Shown here in pieces: positions 40,863 to 50,678 of a stretch of 54,659 nt of DNA. This DNA is from Gemmatimonadota bacterium (GTDB taxonomy: Bacteria; Latescibacterota; UBA2968): assembly GCA_026706845.1 (NCBI GenBank), contig JAPOXY010000057.1, positions 1 to 54,659 on the forward strand, given 5' to 3'. The position numbers and the translations under genes are program-made. Under the pieces are notes generated by a model. It was not told the DNA's origin, made no database searches, and was given only the letters and a program-made list of their open reading frames with translations. Positions within the stretch are counted from its first letter, which is position 1; each line of letters opens with the position of its first letter.

Positions 40863-43397
40863 CTAATGCTCCTTTGAAGCAGGCTTGTTTTTCGACCGTC
40901 TTCCATAGTGGAAGCCGATCTCGCGTGTGGCCGTCTCACCACTCACCAGGTCCGTGATTGTCACTTCCAGGACGTTGATACCGGGTTTGGTCTTGCTCAA
41001 ATCCAGCTCTACATACTCATTTTCACTCGATTCCGATCCGACCTGCTCGTAGGTCACTGAGACCTGAGGTTTCTTGCTCCTGAGGAGGGATCGGAACCCT
41101 GAGGCAACCATTCCGACAATCCCCACCGAACCTTCGGGGCTAAACCGAACCAGATATTGCATCTTGTAGCGGGTCTGACCGAAAGCGTCTTTATTCAGGT
41201 TGTAGATCTCGAAATAGGCATAGACCTTCTGATCCGATTTGTAGGCACGGGAGGGCATCGGCACCACCCAGATATTGCCCTTCCGAAATCTGTCATTCGA
41301 TCCTTTATCGCCAATGGTAGAAGCGAGCTCAATGTCGCTCATCTGGAGCGTCATCGACCGGTAGTCCTCAATCTCCAGCGACTGTTTATAGACCCCGACG
41401 TGTCCTGCGATCAGGTCCTTGAGTTGAACCTGAAGTTCGTATTTTCCCGGTGGCACCTGGACCTGAAGCACGTCGGGGACAAACGTCCCCTTCGCCCAGT
41501 CGGATTCTCCGGTATTTCGATAGGAAAACGTATCTGTCGTTCGGTAGATGTTGGTGTGGCCTTCGTCCGCCAGAGCCAGTGCGGCCTGCACATGGACCAT
41601 CGAACCCGTGTCCTTTTCGACGAATTCTAATTGTTTGGGTGAAATGCCGTAATAGACTTCGAGCGTGGTCTGCCCATCGGGGCCTCGGAAGTCGGCCAGG
41701 TCGTAGTAGAAATGGAGAGCAGAGCCTCGGAGGCTGGGACGGTAATAGTCCGGGGTTGCGCCAACAGTCCTTTCAAAGACGAGTTTGGGCGCATATTCGA
41801 GCATTCGCGCCGTGTATTTCAATTGTCTTTGTCCCGCAGGAATCGGGGGAAGCGGAGCAAAGTCGTAAGTGCGGTTGCCCAGTTCGTCGGTAAAGGTAAA
41901 CTCGATGCCGTTCTGGATCTGTGTATAAGTCCAGGTCTCCCAGGGGACTGTATTGATCTCGTTGTCGATTGTGAGGGGCGTATAGCCCTGGAAATTGAGA
42001 CGAGTCTTTATATCCAGGATATCATCGGAAAGGCTCCCGAGTTCATCTTCTTCTTGTGGGGTGGGAATATTCTGCAACATAAGGCGATCCAGATACGAAT
42101 CCGTCGATCCCGAAAGCGCTTCAACATTCTCATCATCCAGGGTGGGATCTCCAACGGCTGTCCCTTCAGCCATCTGACGAGGGTCAACGGTGATGTCATC
42201 GGACAGAGCGTCACGGCGCGTCCGGACCGGGAAGACCGGTCCGGTAAAAGTCAAATAGTTGGCCTCGGGTCCATACATATCCACCGCCATCCGGGTGCGC
42301 ACGGCCTCAACTTCGGCACTCACACTGAGTTGCCTCAGGTCGGACCGCGACCTGAAGTCGGGTTCCCCATAGCGGATATAGACCTCTCCCCGCCGGTCCC
42401 AGGGATAGGGTCCCGCAGCGAAGAAGCTGCGGGCATACCACACCCGGCGATAGTGCTCGATGATACGCTCGTTGACAGGGGTCAGGATATCGGAATCCCG
42501 ACGCATCCAGAACCGTTCCAGATAGGCCTGGCGCTTCGCAGCTTCAGCGATAGCCCGATAATCGTCGAGTTCCTTCCTGGAGGCCACGAGTGAAATGTCC
42601 GTATAGATATGGCGTTCCCCTTCGTCCAGATTCTGTAGATAGCGTTCGAAGTATTCCAGGGCGGATTCGAAGCGCTCATGGAAGAAATAGCCCTGGGCCA
42701 CCAGGGGGAGGAGCCGGAACTCCTGGGGATTGGCCTCAAGGTAAGGGATGAGGTAGGTGTTAATCTTGTCATATTGCCTGGCCCGCACGCAGGAAAGCCC
42801 GAATGCGTAGAGGCCATCCGGGTCATCGGACACCAGTTTGACGTATTTTAAATAGTATCCAATTGCCTTTTGGTGATCCCCCCGAAAGTTTTCGTAGGCC
42901 TCTCCGAGAAGCAAGTAGGCCGGGGCGTAAGCCGAATCGATCTTGGCCGCCCGCTTACCCTCGCCCACAGCACGTCGGAAATTGTAAAAGGCCGCCAGTC
43001 CTTTGCCAGGCATCTTGACGTGAGTCAGCCCCAAACCCACGCGGGCATCGGGGAGGTTGGGATTGAGTTCCATGGCCGCGGAGAAGGCATCTTTGGCTAC
43101 CTCGAAGTCTTCCTTCTTGAGGGCTGCGTAGCCGAGCCGGATCTGAAGGGCGGCGTCTTTCGGGTATGCCTCGGCCAGGCGGGCAAATGTATCAACGGCC
43201 TTGCCCAACTCGCGCGCTCGCACCTGCTGCTCCCCCAGGGTGATCATAGAGTCCCGCTCGGCTTTGGAGAGGACTTGTGGTGCCGCCTCGGACGGTAGAT
43301 CCTGGGCAGAGATGGCAAGTGTGAGGATCCAGATTGACGTCCAAAAGGGGACCCAAAAAGAGAAAGTAAAACGCCGAAATCCGACAGAAATTCCCAT
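40863..43397 (-). CDS. Exported TPR/GWxTD-domain protein
   Basis: An 844-residue protein. An N-terminal hydrophobic segment (FTFSFWVPFWTSIWILTLAIS) gives export or anchoring. Tetratricopeptide-like repeats run from about 45 to 280. The GWxTD domain then shows FWMRRDSDILTPVNERIIEHYRRV and PWDRRGEVYIRYGEPDF; the hallmark itself is degenerate (YPWDRRG rather than GWxTDRG). The C-terminal third is beta-rich. GWxTD proteins are common in FCB and acidobacterial genomes with no settled role. GGAGG precedes the ATG, and a good promoter lies 90 bases upstream. It is divergent from the sialidase-like gene. Confidence 0.82.
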   Translation of the reverse strand: MGISVGFRRFTFSFWVPFWTSIWILTLAISAQDLPSEAAPQVLSKAERDSMITLGEQQVRARELGKAVDTFARLAEAYPKDAALQIRLGYAALKKEDFEVAKDAFSAAMELNPNLPDARVGLGLTHVKMPGKGLAAFYNFRRAVGEGKRAAKIDSAYAPAYLLLGEAYENFRGDHQKAIGYYLKYVKLVSDDPDGLYAFGLSCVRARQYDKINTYLIPYLEANPQEFRLLPLVAQGYFFHERFESALEYFERYLQNLDEGERHIYTDISLVASRKELDDYRAIAEAAKRQAYLERFWMRRDSDILTPVNERIIEHYRRVWYARSFFAAGPYPWDRRGEVYIRYGEPDFRSRSDLRQLSVSAEVEAVRTRMAVDMYGPEANYLTFTGPVFPVRTRRDALSDDITVDPRQMAEGTAVGDPTLDDENVEALSGSTDSYLDRLMLQNIPTPQEEDELGSLSDDILDIKTRLNFQGYTPLTIDNEINTVPWETWTYTQIQNGIEFTFTDELGNRTYDFAPLPPIPAGQRQLKYTARMLEYAPKLVFERTVGATPDYYRPSLRGSALHFYYDLADFRGPDGQTTLEVYYGISPKQLEFVEKDTGSMVHVQAALALADEGHTNIYRTTDTFSYRNTGESDWAKGTFVPDVLQVQVPPGKYELQVQLKDLIAGHVGVYKQSLEIEDYRSMTLQMSDIELASTIGDKGSNDRFRKGNIWVVPMPSRAYKSDQKVYAYFEIYNLNKDAFGQTRYKMQYLVRFSPEGSVGIVGMVASGFRSLLRSKKPQVSVTYEQVGSESSENEYVELDLSKTKPGINVLEVTITDLVSGETATREIGFHYGRRSKNKPASKEH

Positions 43398-43489
43398 CGT
43401 ACACCTCCAGTCTCTCTAAAACCACCAGGATTTTGACTGTAAAGGTGGATCCTTCTCTGACTATCATCACATTTACAGAGCTTCAGAAT

Positions 43490-43519
43490 AATATAAGGTT
43501 TGCTAACAGGGGAAGTCAA
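43490..43519 (-). promoter_or_regulatory. Sigma70-like promoter for the GWxTD gene
   Basis: TTGACT (43519-43514), an 18-base spacer and TATATT (43495-43490), each five of six to consensus. The predicted start at about 43483 leaves an 86-base leader. Confidence 0.55.
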
Positions 43520-43679
43520 GCGGCAGGTACAATCCGGTCTCGTTATATTGCTGTGTTCTCGTGAAGTTTTGGATGAAAAAACTCCTTTTGAAATTTTTTA
43601 AAAAAAGCTAACTTAAACCGAAGACTGTCAGGTAGGGTTTTCCAGGTACACTTGGACATTGGTGAAGAGGAGGAGGGCT

Positions 43680-44870
43680 ATGCAGAAGCTCACTGTTTCA
43701 CGAGATGACGAAGTCTATGAGGCTTTTGCCGACATTGCCCGGACGCCGGACGGCATTCTCGTCTGCACTTACCGCGAGAGCATGGCTCATGGCCCCTGGC
43801 CCTTCTCGCGGATCGTAGTGCGCCACAGCGAGGACGGTGGCTACACCTGGCAGCCCAGGCAGGTAGTCATTGAGAAGGATGGCGAGAAGGGGGAAGGGCG
43901 ACTGAACTGTTCCCGCATCACAGTCTGCCGGGATGGAACCCTGTTGCTGATCGTAGATTTCTACGTGCCCGGTCGAGACCGATTGGTGAATCCGGTCGAG
44001 AACCTGCTGTTCTGGAGCAGTGATTCGGGCCGGACATGGGAGGGTCCTGTGGAGACGGGCATCACCGATGGGATCGTGCCTTCCATCAAGGAGCTCTCCA
44101 ATGGCGACCTGCTCGTCGGTGTGACCCGCCAGCGTTCTACGGACGGGAGACTCTCCGGCCTGAAGGAAGAGCAGACAATCTATCGTTCCGGCGACGGTGG
44201 TCGAACCTGGGAGGGACCCTCAGTAGTTCCAGCCCCGCCTTACCTGCGGCTAAATGAAGGCGATTTTGCCGAACTGGACGATGGCACGGTGGTCTGCTAC
44301 ATGCGTGAAGATGGGGAGCGGTTCACGGGTTGGAAGAGTACTTCGGACGACGGTGGCCGCACATGGTCTAAGGCCTTTCGCAGCCAGATGTACTCCTGCC
44401 TGGGCCGTCCATCGGTCGGCCGGGTTCGGTCTGGCGAGATCGTTGTCACCTACCGCTTCTGCTCTGCTGTATCCACCAGCCTGGCCCTGTATGTAGAGAC
44501 TCCTGCCGAGGCGGTTCGCCGAGACGATCCGAACCCGGATGATTACGCGACCGACTATCGCCAGGCCAGGTTCGCCTTTCTGGACAATGACCGCAGTCTT
44601 CACCCCGATAGCGGCTATTCCGGATGGGTGCAACTCCCCAGCGGCGATCTGTACGTGGTCAATTACATTACCGATGACGCCCCCCGGGCTTTTATTCGGG
44701 GCTACATTGTCTCTCGCCATGATTGGTTTTTGTTCCCGGAAGGCGCTATGCCGTGGCTGCCCCCATCATCCTCTCAGCCCTATGTGGAGTTGTCCGCCGA
44801 GTGGACACGGAAGCAGCATGAGCGCAACCGGACGCAGGACTGGTCGCGCTACGTGCCAACACAGAAGTAA
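43680..44870 (+). CDS. Sialidase-like (BNR/Asp-box) protein
   Basis: A 396-residue six-bladed propeller of the sialidase superfamily. Four Asp-box motifs are visible: SEDGGYTW, SSDSGRTW, SGDGGRTW and SDDGGRTW, at roughly 55-residue spacing. The first arginine region differs from the FRIP motif of true sialidases, so another glycosidase or sugar-binding role is possible. No signal peptide is present, suggesting a cytoplasmic location. ATG 43680 follows GGAGGAGGGCT; an in-frame ATG 21 bases earlier overlaps this site. It is divergent from the GWxTD gene and followed by a solute-binding protein gene. Confidence 0.85.
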   Translation: MQKLTVSRDDEVYEAFADIARTPDGILVCTYRESMAHGPWPFSRIVVRHSEDGGYTWQPRQVVIEKDGEKGEGRLNCSRITVCRDGTLLLIVDFYVPGRDRLVNPVENLLFWSSDSGRTWEGPVETGITDGIVPSIKELSNGDLLVGVTRQRSTDGRLSGLKEEQTIYRSGDGGRTWEGPSVVPAPPYLRLNEGDFAELDDGTVVCYMREDGERFTGWKSTSDDGGRTWSKAFRSQMYSCLGRPSVGRVRSGEIVVTYRFCSAVSTSLALYVETPAEAVRRDDPNPDDYATDYRQARFAFLDNDRSLHPDSGYSGWVQLPSGDLYVVNYITDDAPRAFIRGYIVSRHDWFLFPEGAMPWLPPSSSQPYVELSAEWTRKQHERNRTQDWSRYVPTQK

Positions 44871-44971
44871 GGAATGTTAGCACTTGATTTGCCATTATCT
44901 ATGTTTTGCAATGCAGGTCCCCATCAGTTGCGCTATCTGGCGGGGATTTTCTATACATGTGGTGGAGAATA

Positions 44972-47044
44972 ATGATCCGGAATATTCTGCATATAGGAAT
45001 GGGTGTGGTCGTGGTCTTTTTAGGGCTGATCGCCCTGGTGGAGTTACTGGGATATGTGACCTGGTACCTGATGCCCAGAGATGCGGAGTCGATGCAACAG
45101 GCGTCCGAGTTTGAGGCGATTATGGGCAGGCTGGTGCAAAGTCCTGCAGAGAGAGCTATACAGGTTGTGGTGCCAGACCGACATCCGAAGACCGCAAAAG
45201 CCGTGCATCGGGTGATGGAATGGCCGGAAAGAAGGGGACGGCAGTTTCGGGAAGCTCCAATGCTTCAAAAAAGGGTGGCGGCAGGTGAGTTGCCGCCGGT
45301 TGGGGAACGGTTGCCGGAAAATCCGCTGGTGATCGTGCCGCCCCATCAGAATGGGCCTTATGGAGGCACCTGGACGCGGTTTGCAACGGGACCGAGAGAT
45401 ATAGGCATTGTTGAAGCGCGATTTGCTTATGAGGGACTGGTGAGATGGGATCCGATGGGGCAGAAAATTCTTCCCAATCTGGCAACGCACTGGGAGATAG
45501 CCGATGGGGGACGGACTTACACATTCTGGTTGCGAAAAGGGGTGCGCTGGTCAGATGGACATCCCTTTACGGTAGAGGATATTTTCTTCTGGCATGAAAA
45601 TGTGTTGAGTAACGAGGAGTTGACACCGGTGGTTGCGCGGGATTTTCAGCGGGGAGACGAGGTGATGGCGATAGAAAAAGTCGATGCGCACACCGTGCGT
45701 TTTCGCTTCAAGCGACCCAATGGTCTTTTCCTGAAATTGTTGGCATGGGGGCGCGGATACGAAATGCTGCGGTATCCAGCGCATTATATGGCGCAGTTTC
45801 ATCCGCGGTATGTGCCAGTGGAGAAATTAGAAGCGATGGCTCGGGAGCACGGTTTTGATTTCTGGCACCAGCTTTTTCAAGATAAGCGGGATTGGCGAAA
45901 TCCGGATATTCCCAGGCTGTGGCCGTGGGTGGTCGTGGCGCCGCCACCGGCCCGTCCTTCTGTGTTCGAGCGCAATCCCTATTATTGGAAGGTGGATCCA
46001 GAGGGGAACCAGCTTCCCTATATTGATCGTATGACTTTTGAGATTTACGACCGCGAGACGATCAATCTCAAAGCGATTAATGGAGAAATTGGGATGCAGG
46101 GGAGGCACATTCTGATCGAAAATTATTCTTTATTTATGGAGAATCAGTCGCGCGGAGGGTACCGGGTGTTGCACTGGATTACCGGGGGAACCGGCGGAGA
46201 GAGCGTTGCGTTGAATTTGAACCACAAGGATCCCGTGATGCGCGAAATCATATGGGATCGTCGGTTCCGCATCGCGCTGTCACACGCGATTGATCGGGAG
46301 GCGATTAACGAGGTCGGTGGGTTTGGTATCGGTCAGCCGAGGCAACCGGCGCCTTTGCAAACGTCGGTGCATTATTCAGAGGCATTTGAAAAAGCATATA
46401 TCGAATATGAGCCGGATAAGGCCAACGCGCTTTTGGATGAGATGGGATTGGTGGAGAAAGACCCGTCCGGCATGCGACTGCGTCCGGATGGCAAGCCGAT
46501 CAGGGTGGCAATTGAGACGATGTCGATCAACAACCGGGTGCTGGAATTGGTGGCGAACTATTGGACGGCGGTGGGGGTGAAGACGGAGATTAAAGAGGAA
46601 GCCCGACAGCTTTATTACGAGCGAAGAAAGGCGCTGATACACGATGCGGCAACTGCGGGGGGAGAAGTTCAGAACCCGCTTTTGGAGCCGCGCCTGTTTG
46701 TCCCCTATAATGTGGGATCGAGCCACGCGATTGGGTTCACGCATTGGCTTTTGACCAATGGAAAACGCGGGGAGACGCCCACGGGAGATATGCGGCGCTG
46801 CATTGAACTGTTCTGGCAGATTGAGGAGACGCCGGACGAGGCCGAACAGGTTCGGCTGTTTGGAGAGATTATAGAACTGAACCGGAAAAATCTCTGGGTA
46901 ATCGGAACAATCGGGAGTATGCCTTCGATTATGCTGGTACACAATACATTTCGGAATGTGCCGGAGGTCGCCATGGCTTCATGGTCGGTTCGCACACCCG
47001 CAAATACTGCGGTTGAGTGTTATGCGATTGAGCCATATAGGTGA
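44972..47044 (+). CDS. Membrane-anchored family-5 solute-binding protein (orphan)
   Basis: A 690-residue extracellular solute-binding protein of the peptide/nickel (SBP_bac_5) family. An N-terminal transmembrane anchor (IGMGVVVVFLGLIALVELLG) is followed by about 90 residues of linker. The family core then reads GLVRWDPMGQKILPNLATHW, TYTFWLRKGVRWSDGHPF, then FRIALSHAIDREAINEV. It is longer than the usual 500-550 residues, mainly from the anchor and linker. ATG 44972 has GGTGGAG four bases upstream. No permease or ATPase genes are adjacent: the next gene is convergent and 3 bases away. It may serve a transporter elsewhere. Confidence 0.88.
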   Translation: MIRNILHIGMGVVVVFLGLIALVELLGYVTWYLMPRDAESMQQASEFEAIMGRLVQSPAERAIQVVVPDRHPKTAKAVHRVMEWPERRGRQFREAPMLQKRVAAGELPPVGERLPENPLVIVPPHQNGPYGGTWTRFATGPRDIGIVEARFAYEGLVRWDPMGQKILPNLATHWEIADGGRTYTFWLRKGVRWSDGHPFTVEDIFFWHENVLSNEELTPVVARDFQRGDEVMAIEKVDAHTVRFRFKRPNGLFLKLLAWGRGYEMLRYPAHYMAQFHPRYVPVEKLEAMAREHGFDFWHQLFQDKRDWRNPDIPRLWPWVVVAPPPARPSVFERNPYYWKVDPEGNQLPYIDRMTFEIYDRETINLKAINGEIGMQGRHILIENYSLFMENQSRGGYRVLHWITGGTGGESVALNLNHKDPVMREIIWDRRFRIALSHAIDREAINEVGGFGIGQPRQPAPLQTSVHYSEAFEKAYIEYEPDKANALLDEMGLVEKDPSGMRLRPDGKPIRVAIETMSINNRVLELVANYWTAVGVKTEIKEEARQLYYERRKALIHDAATAGGEVQNPLLEPRLFVPYNVGSSHAIGFTHWLLTNGKRGETPTGDMRRCIELFWQIEETPDEAEQVRLFGEIIELNRKNLWVIGTIGSMPSIMLVHNTFRNVPEVAMASWSVRTPANTAVECYAIEPYR

Positions 47045-47047
47045 TGA

Positions 47048-48820
47048 TTACTCTTTCAGTGCCGAAAGTTGAGCGGTTTGTTCAACCTTGCCATCGACAA
47101 TGCCCATGTATCCAATTAGCATTTCGTCAAAACTTTGCTCACCCCAGCGAACCGTTGCGGATGGGTCGGGGTTGAGTTTGTTTTTTGCCGAGTTGTCAAA
47201 GACGGCATGGCTGACTATGCGCGTTCCTGTGGGCAGGTGTTTAGGGGTTGAGAGGGCGTAGAACCGCTGCCAGTTGAACGTGTAATTTGGCACAGAGAGC
47301 AGGGTCTCGCGGGTTCCGTCGGGATAATGTGCAACATAGCGGAAGCCCGCGCCCCGGAAGTGCATGTGGGGGAAGAGGGTGTAGAGCGTTGCGTCCTGTT
47401 CGAAGATTTTTACGGATGAATCGCGATGGGCACTGGCATATGGTGGAATTTTAATTTTCGGATTGGCGGGACCGACCACGCGGTGTTCGAGCAGGTTTTG
47501 TGCGTCGGTGAAATACAACCCCAGTTTGCTTTCATCCACTTCGGGACGTCCAGTGGTCGTGTAGTGGATTTGAAACTGGATTCTGCTTCCTTTGGGGAGT
47601 AGTTGCGCCGTGCCTTTGGGCAGCATGACACCGTCCATGCCCGGTACATAAGAGGCAAAGATGCCGTCTAACCAGCGGTTCTTTTTGACGGTTTTCATTT
47701 TGTGCCCTTTGGGATAGATCACGCGCGCCAGTGCGTGGTGCATGGCCGCGCGATTTCCCGGCAGAAATTCGGTGCCTCGCACTCGCACATCGCGGTCTAT
47801 GGGCACTGTAATTTTGAGATAGCGATAGTCAACAATGCCGGTTGCGGGGATTTCCTGCCGTTCCAATGCGATGACCAGATCGGGCTCTCCGTAAGCCCAG
47901 GTTGTGGCTTGTGTCGGGTTTTCGGATAGGGGGTCAGGGCCTTCACCGCGGGGCGATCCGGCTTCGATCCAGTGAACGAGGGTTTGTTCTTCTTGTCGTG
48001 TGAGAGACAGGTCGTTGCTGAATGTGCCTATGTGTGGGTCTGCATGCCAGGGGGGCATGCGGCGTGTGCGCACGACTTCGCGCATCATTGGAGACCAGCC
48101 CGCGACTTCTTTGTAATCGGTCATGTCAAAGGGGGCTATGCCGCCGGTTTGGTGACAGGTGACGCATTTGTTTTGCAGAATGGGCGCGATTTCTCTGGCA
48201 TAAGAGATCTGTTTGTGTCGTGCGCGGTCTTTGCCCGGCAGGGCAATCAGGCAGCCGGGTGATGCGACGGCTTTGACGGCGATTTCTTCACCTTTGAGAT
48301 GGGCGAGGAGTGCATCGGCGAGATAATGGTTGGATGCACTGGGTTTTTGCGCTTCGTAATTCAGGCGATCGTCGATGGGACCCCGGTAGAGGATGTGCCA
48401 CGTTTTGGGATCGATGACAAGTGCTTCAGCCGTGCGGTGCAGGTCGAGCGATTCGGCGACGAGTTGTGTTTCGTCAATGAGGATGGGATAGCCGATGGAG
48501 AAGGCATCGGCTTCTTCGCGTACGCTTTCGCGGTCGTCTTGTAAGTTGGCATTGAGCATTAAAAATTGCACGCCTTTGGGCGCGTATTCATCGCGTATTG
48601 CGTTGAGGTCATGCACTGCATTGCGCACAATCGGGCAACCATTGCCTTGGATGAATAAGACGATGGCAGATGCGTCTGAGTGTTCGTGGAGTGTGTGGAA
48701 TTCGCCGTTCTGGTCATAAAGGCCAAAATCATCCACGACAATATCTACGGATTGTGGTGTTTCGAGAATGGCAGAGCAGCCAATGAAGAGACAGGAGAGG
48801 ATGTACAATAGGTGTTTCAT
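47048..48820 (-). CDS. Thioredoxin-cytochrome c-copper monooxygenase-like fusion lipoprotein
   Basis: A 590-residue three-part exported protein. The signal ends in a lipobox-like LFIGC (cysteine near 15). Residues about 25-190 are redoxin-like (IVLFIQGNGCPIVRNAV, one cysteine). Then YAREIAPILQNKCVTCHQ gives a haem c CxxCH site and RRMPPWHADP its region. The C-terminal ~270 residues resemble the copper type II ascorbate-dependent monooxygenase (PHM) fold, with AAMHHALARV (HH), IHYTTTG and the FPHMHFRG HxH copper motif. It is convergent with the solute-binding protein gene and lies upstream of nothing related. An oxidative envelope enzyme is likely; the substrate is unknown. Confidence 0.8.
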   Translation of the reverse strand: MKHLLYILSCLFIGCSAILETPQSVDIVVDDFGLYDQNGEFHTLHEHSDASAIVLFIQGNGCPIVRNAVHDLNAIRDEYAPKGVQFLMLNANLQDDRESVREEADAFSIGYPILIDETQLVAESLDLHRTAEALVIDPKTWHILYRGPIDDRLNYEAQKPSASNHYLADALLAHLKGEEIAVKAVASPGCLIALPGKDRARHKQISYAREIAPILQNKCVTCHQTGGIAPFDMTDYKEVAGWSPMMREVVRTRRMPPWHADPHIGTFSNDLSLTRQEEQTLVHWIEAGSPRGEGPDPLSENPTQATTWAYGEPDLVIALERQEIPATGIVDYRYLKITVPIDRDVRVRGTEFLPGNRAAMHHALARVIYPKGHKMKTVKKNRWLDGIFASYVPGMDGVMLPKGTAQLLPKGSRIQFQIHYTTTGRPEVDESKLGLYFTDAQNLLEHRVVGPANPKIKIPPYASAHRDSSVKIFEQDATLYTLFPHMHFRGAGFRYVAHYPDGTRETLLSVPNYTFNWQRFYALSTPKHLPTGTRIVSHAVFDNSAKNKLNPDPSATVRWGEQSFDEMLIGYMGIVDGKVEQTAQLSALKE

Positions 48821-48841
48821 TCGGGGATACCTTTACAAGAG

Positions 48842-49744
48842 TTAAAATTCTCTGCTTCGCAACAATTCCAGCACGCGTTCGAGGTCGTCATTGCTGTAAA
48901 ATTCGATTTCGATTTTGCCTTTGGAGCCTCTGCGGCTGATGTTGACCGCTGTGCCAAAATAACGCTGGAGGTCTTCTTCGAGAAATAGCAGGTTGGGGTC
49001 TTTGGGCGGCGTGGTTTTTTTTGGTGCGGTGTCTTCTTTGAGTGCTTTGACGAGGGCTTCTGTGCGGCGAACCGATAATTCCTGTGCAATAATCCGCTGG
49101 CATAAGGCAATTTGTTGATCCGCGTTGTCAAGACCAAGCAGTGCGCGGGCGTGACCTGCAGATATCTGCCCGGCTTGTAGTGCGTCGAGTGCTTCGGGTG
49201 CCAATGCGAGGAGGCGCAAGGTGTTGGCAATGGTCGAGCGGTTTTTGCCCACGTGTTCGGCAACTTCTTCCTGTGTGAGAAAACACTCCTCTATGAGCAT
49301 GCGATAGGCTTTGGCTTCTTCAATGGGGTTGAGATTTTCTCGCTGGATGTTTTCAATCAGCGAGAGTTCCATCATTTCCTGGTCTGTTCCCACGTCCATA
49401 ACAATCGCCGGTACGACCGTGAGTTCGGCCTGACGCGCGGCGCGAAAACGACGTTCGCCTGCGATCAGTTGATAGCCCGAGCCAAAGCGGCGCACGGAAA
49501 CAGGCTGTATGATGCCTTTTTCGCGGATTGATTGCGCCAGTTCGCCCACGGCTTTGGGATCAAATTCCGTGCGTGGCTGGTGGGGGTTAGGTTCAATATC
49601 GTCAATAGATATTTCGATGATTTGCCGTTGGGTCTGCCCCGTGGGCGAAGGGGCAATTTCCGATGTGATTTTTTCGGCAGGAGCTGTATCGGCACCGGGA
49701 ATCAGGGCGCCCAAACCTTTGCCGAGGGCATTGCGTTTAGCCAT
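48842..49744 (-). CDS. parB: Chromosome partitioning protein ParB
   Basis: A 300-residue ParB/Spo0J DNA-binding CTPase. The N-terminal domain has [10 protein letters not shown], then the CTP-binding GERRFRAAR and [17 protein letters not shown]. The helix-turn-helix [19 protein letters not shown] recognises parS. A short C-terminal dimerisation domain ends LLRSREF. The N-terminal tail ([15 protein letters not shown]) is typical and likely contacts ParA. The gene overlaps parA by eight bases. I saw no full parS in the window. Confidence 0.97.
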   Translation of the reverse strand: MAKRNALGKGLGALIPGADTAPAEKITSEIAPSPTGQTQRQIIEISIDDIEPNPHQPRTEFDPKAVGELAQSIREKGIIQPVSVRRFGSGYQLIAGERRFRAARQAELTVVPAIVMDVGTDQEMMELSLIENIQRENLNPIEEAKAYRMLIEECFLTQEEVAEHVGKNRSTIANTLRLLALAPEALDALQAGQISAGHARALLGLDNADQQIALCQRIIAQELSVRRTEALVKALKEDTAPKKTTPPKDPNLLFLEEDLQRYFGTAVNISRRGSKGKIEIEFYSNDDLERVLELLRSREF

Positions 49745-50498
49745 TGATGACCTCCCCGGCTAAGTTCATATAGTTTTGCGCGCCGGTAGATATGATATCG
49801 TAGAGGATGATGGGTTTGCCAAAGCTGGGTGCTTCGCCGAGTTTGACGTTGCGAGTGATAATTGTATTATAGACGCGGTCGCCAAAATGCAATTTGGTCT
49901 CTTCAGCAACTTGGCGCGCTAAATTGAGACGTCCGTCGTACATGGTGAGCAGTACGCCTTCAATGGCGAGGCGAGGGTTGAGGTGTTGCTGCACGAGGCG
50001 CAGGGTGTTGAGCAATTTGCTCAGGCCCTCGAGTGCGTAGTATTCGCATTGTATGGGGATGAGCACGGAGTCGGCTGCTGTCAGCGCGTTGAGCGTGAGT
50101 AATCCCAGTGAGGGGGGGCAGTCGATGATGATAAAGTCGTGGGATTCTCGCGCTTGCGAGAGGGCATTTTTGAGTCGTTGTTCGCGCGAAATGATGGAGA
50201 CCATTTCCACTTCGGCACCAGTGAGACGAATGTGAGATGGCGCAATGCTGAGAAAGGGCAGATCGCTCTGATAGATGACTTCCATTAAGGGTACGTCTTC
50301 GAGGAGTACTTCGTACACACAGGGCGTTTGTTCATCTATCTCAATGCCACATCCGCTGGACGCGTTGGCCTGCGGGTCTATGTCGAGCAGCAGGGTTTTC
50401 TTTTCTGCAGTAGCCAGACACGCAGATAAGTTGACGGCTGTGGTGGTTTTGCCCACGCCGCCTTTTTGATTGGCTATGGCAATGACCCGTGCAGACAT
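49737..50498 (-). CDS. parA: Chromosome partitioning ATPase ParA
   Basis: A 253-residue deviant Walker-type ATPase. It shows [18 protein letters not shown] (deviant Walker A with two lysines), [14 protein letters not shown] and [15 protein letters not shown]. Start at ATG 50498 (MSARVIAI) after GGGGTTTGAG; an upstream in-frame start would add 13 residues not expected in the family. It lies just downstream of a strong ppdK terminator and has its own promoter. With parB it forms the chromosome segregation operon, usual near the replication origin. Confidence 0.97.
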   Translation of the reverse strand: MSARVIAIANQKGGVGKTTTAVNLSACLATAEKKTLLLDIDPQANASSGCGIEIDEQTPCVYEVLLEDVPLMEVIYQSDLPFLSIAPSHIRLTGAEVEMVSIISREQRLKNALSQARESHDFIIIDCPPSLGLLTLNALTAADSVLIPIQCEYYALEGLSKLLNTLRLVQQHLNPRLAIEGVLLTMYDGRLNLARQVAEETKLHFGDRVYNTIITRNVKLGEAPSFGKPIILYDIISTGAQNYMNLAGEVING

Positions 50499-50545
50499 CT
50501 CAAACCCCGTAAATTCAAGTATAACAGAGATATTCAAGCCTTCGA

Positions 50546-50574
50546 AATATAGGGTAAGAAAAAAAGAAAATCAA
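50546..50574 (-). promoter_or_regulatory. Sigma70-like promoter of parAB
   Basis: TTGATT (50574-50569), a 17-base spacer and TATATT (50551-50546), about 48 bases before the parA start and immediately beyond the ppdK terminator. Confidence 0.55.
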
Positions 50575-50606
50575 GCACGGGCGTTTGTGGGGGCAGGATA
50601 GCGGAC

Positions 50607-50650
50607 AAAAAACGAGCACCCGCTTCTCAGTTGAAGAAGCGGGTGCTCGT
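50607..50650 (-). terminator. Strong intrinsic terminator of ppdK
   Basis: A perfect 15-base-pair stem (CGAGCACCCGCTTCT at 50649-50635 or its complement at 50613-50627), seven-base loop and six T on the minus strand (50612-50607), starting 29 bases past the ppdK stop. Confidence 0.95.
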
Positions 50651-50678
50651 GTGTTAATCTCTATTCAAGAATAGGAGA

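Noticed and set aside
43694-43702. TGTTTCACG, the left half of a parS site
   Set aside because: The right half (GTGAAACA) is absent and the bases lie in the coding sequence of the sialidase-like gene; it is 5 kb from parB and matches by chance.
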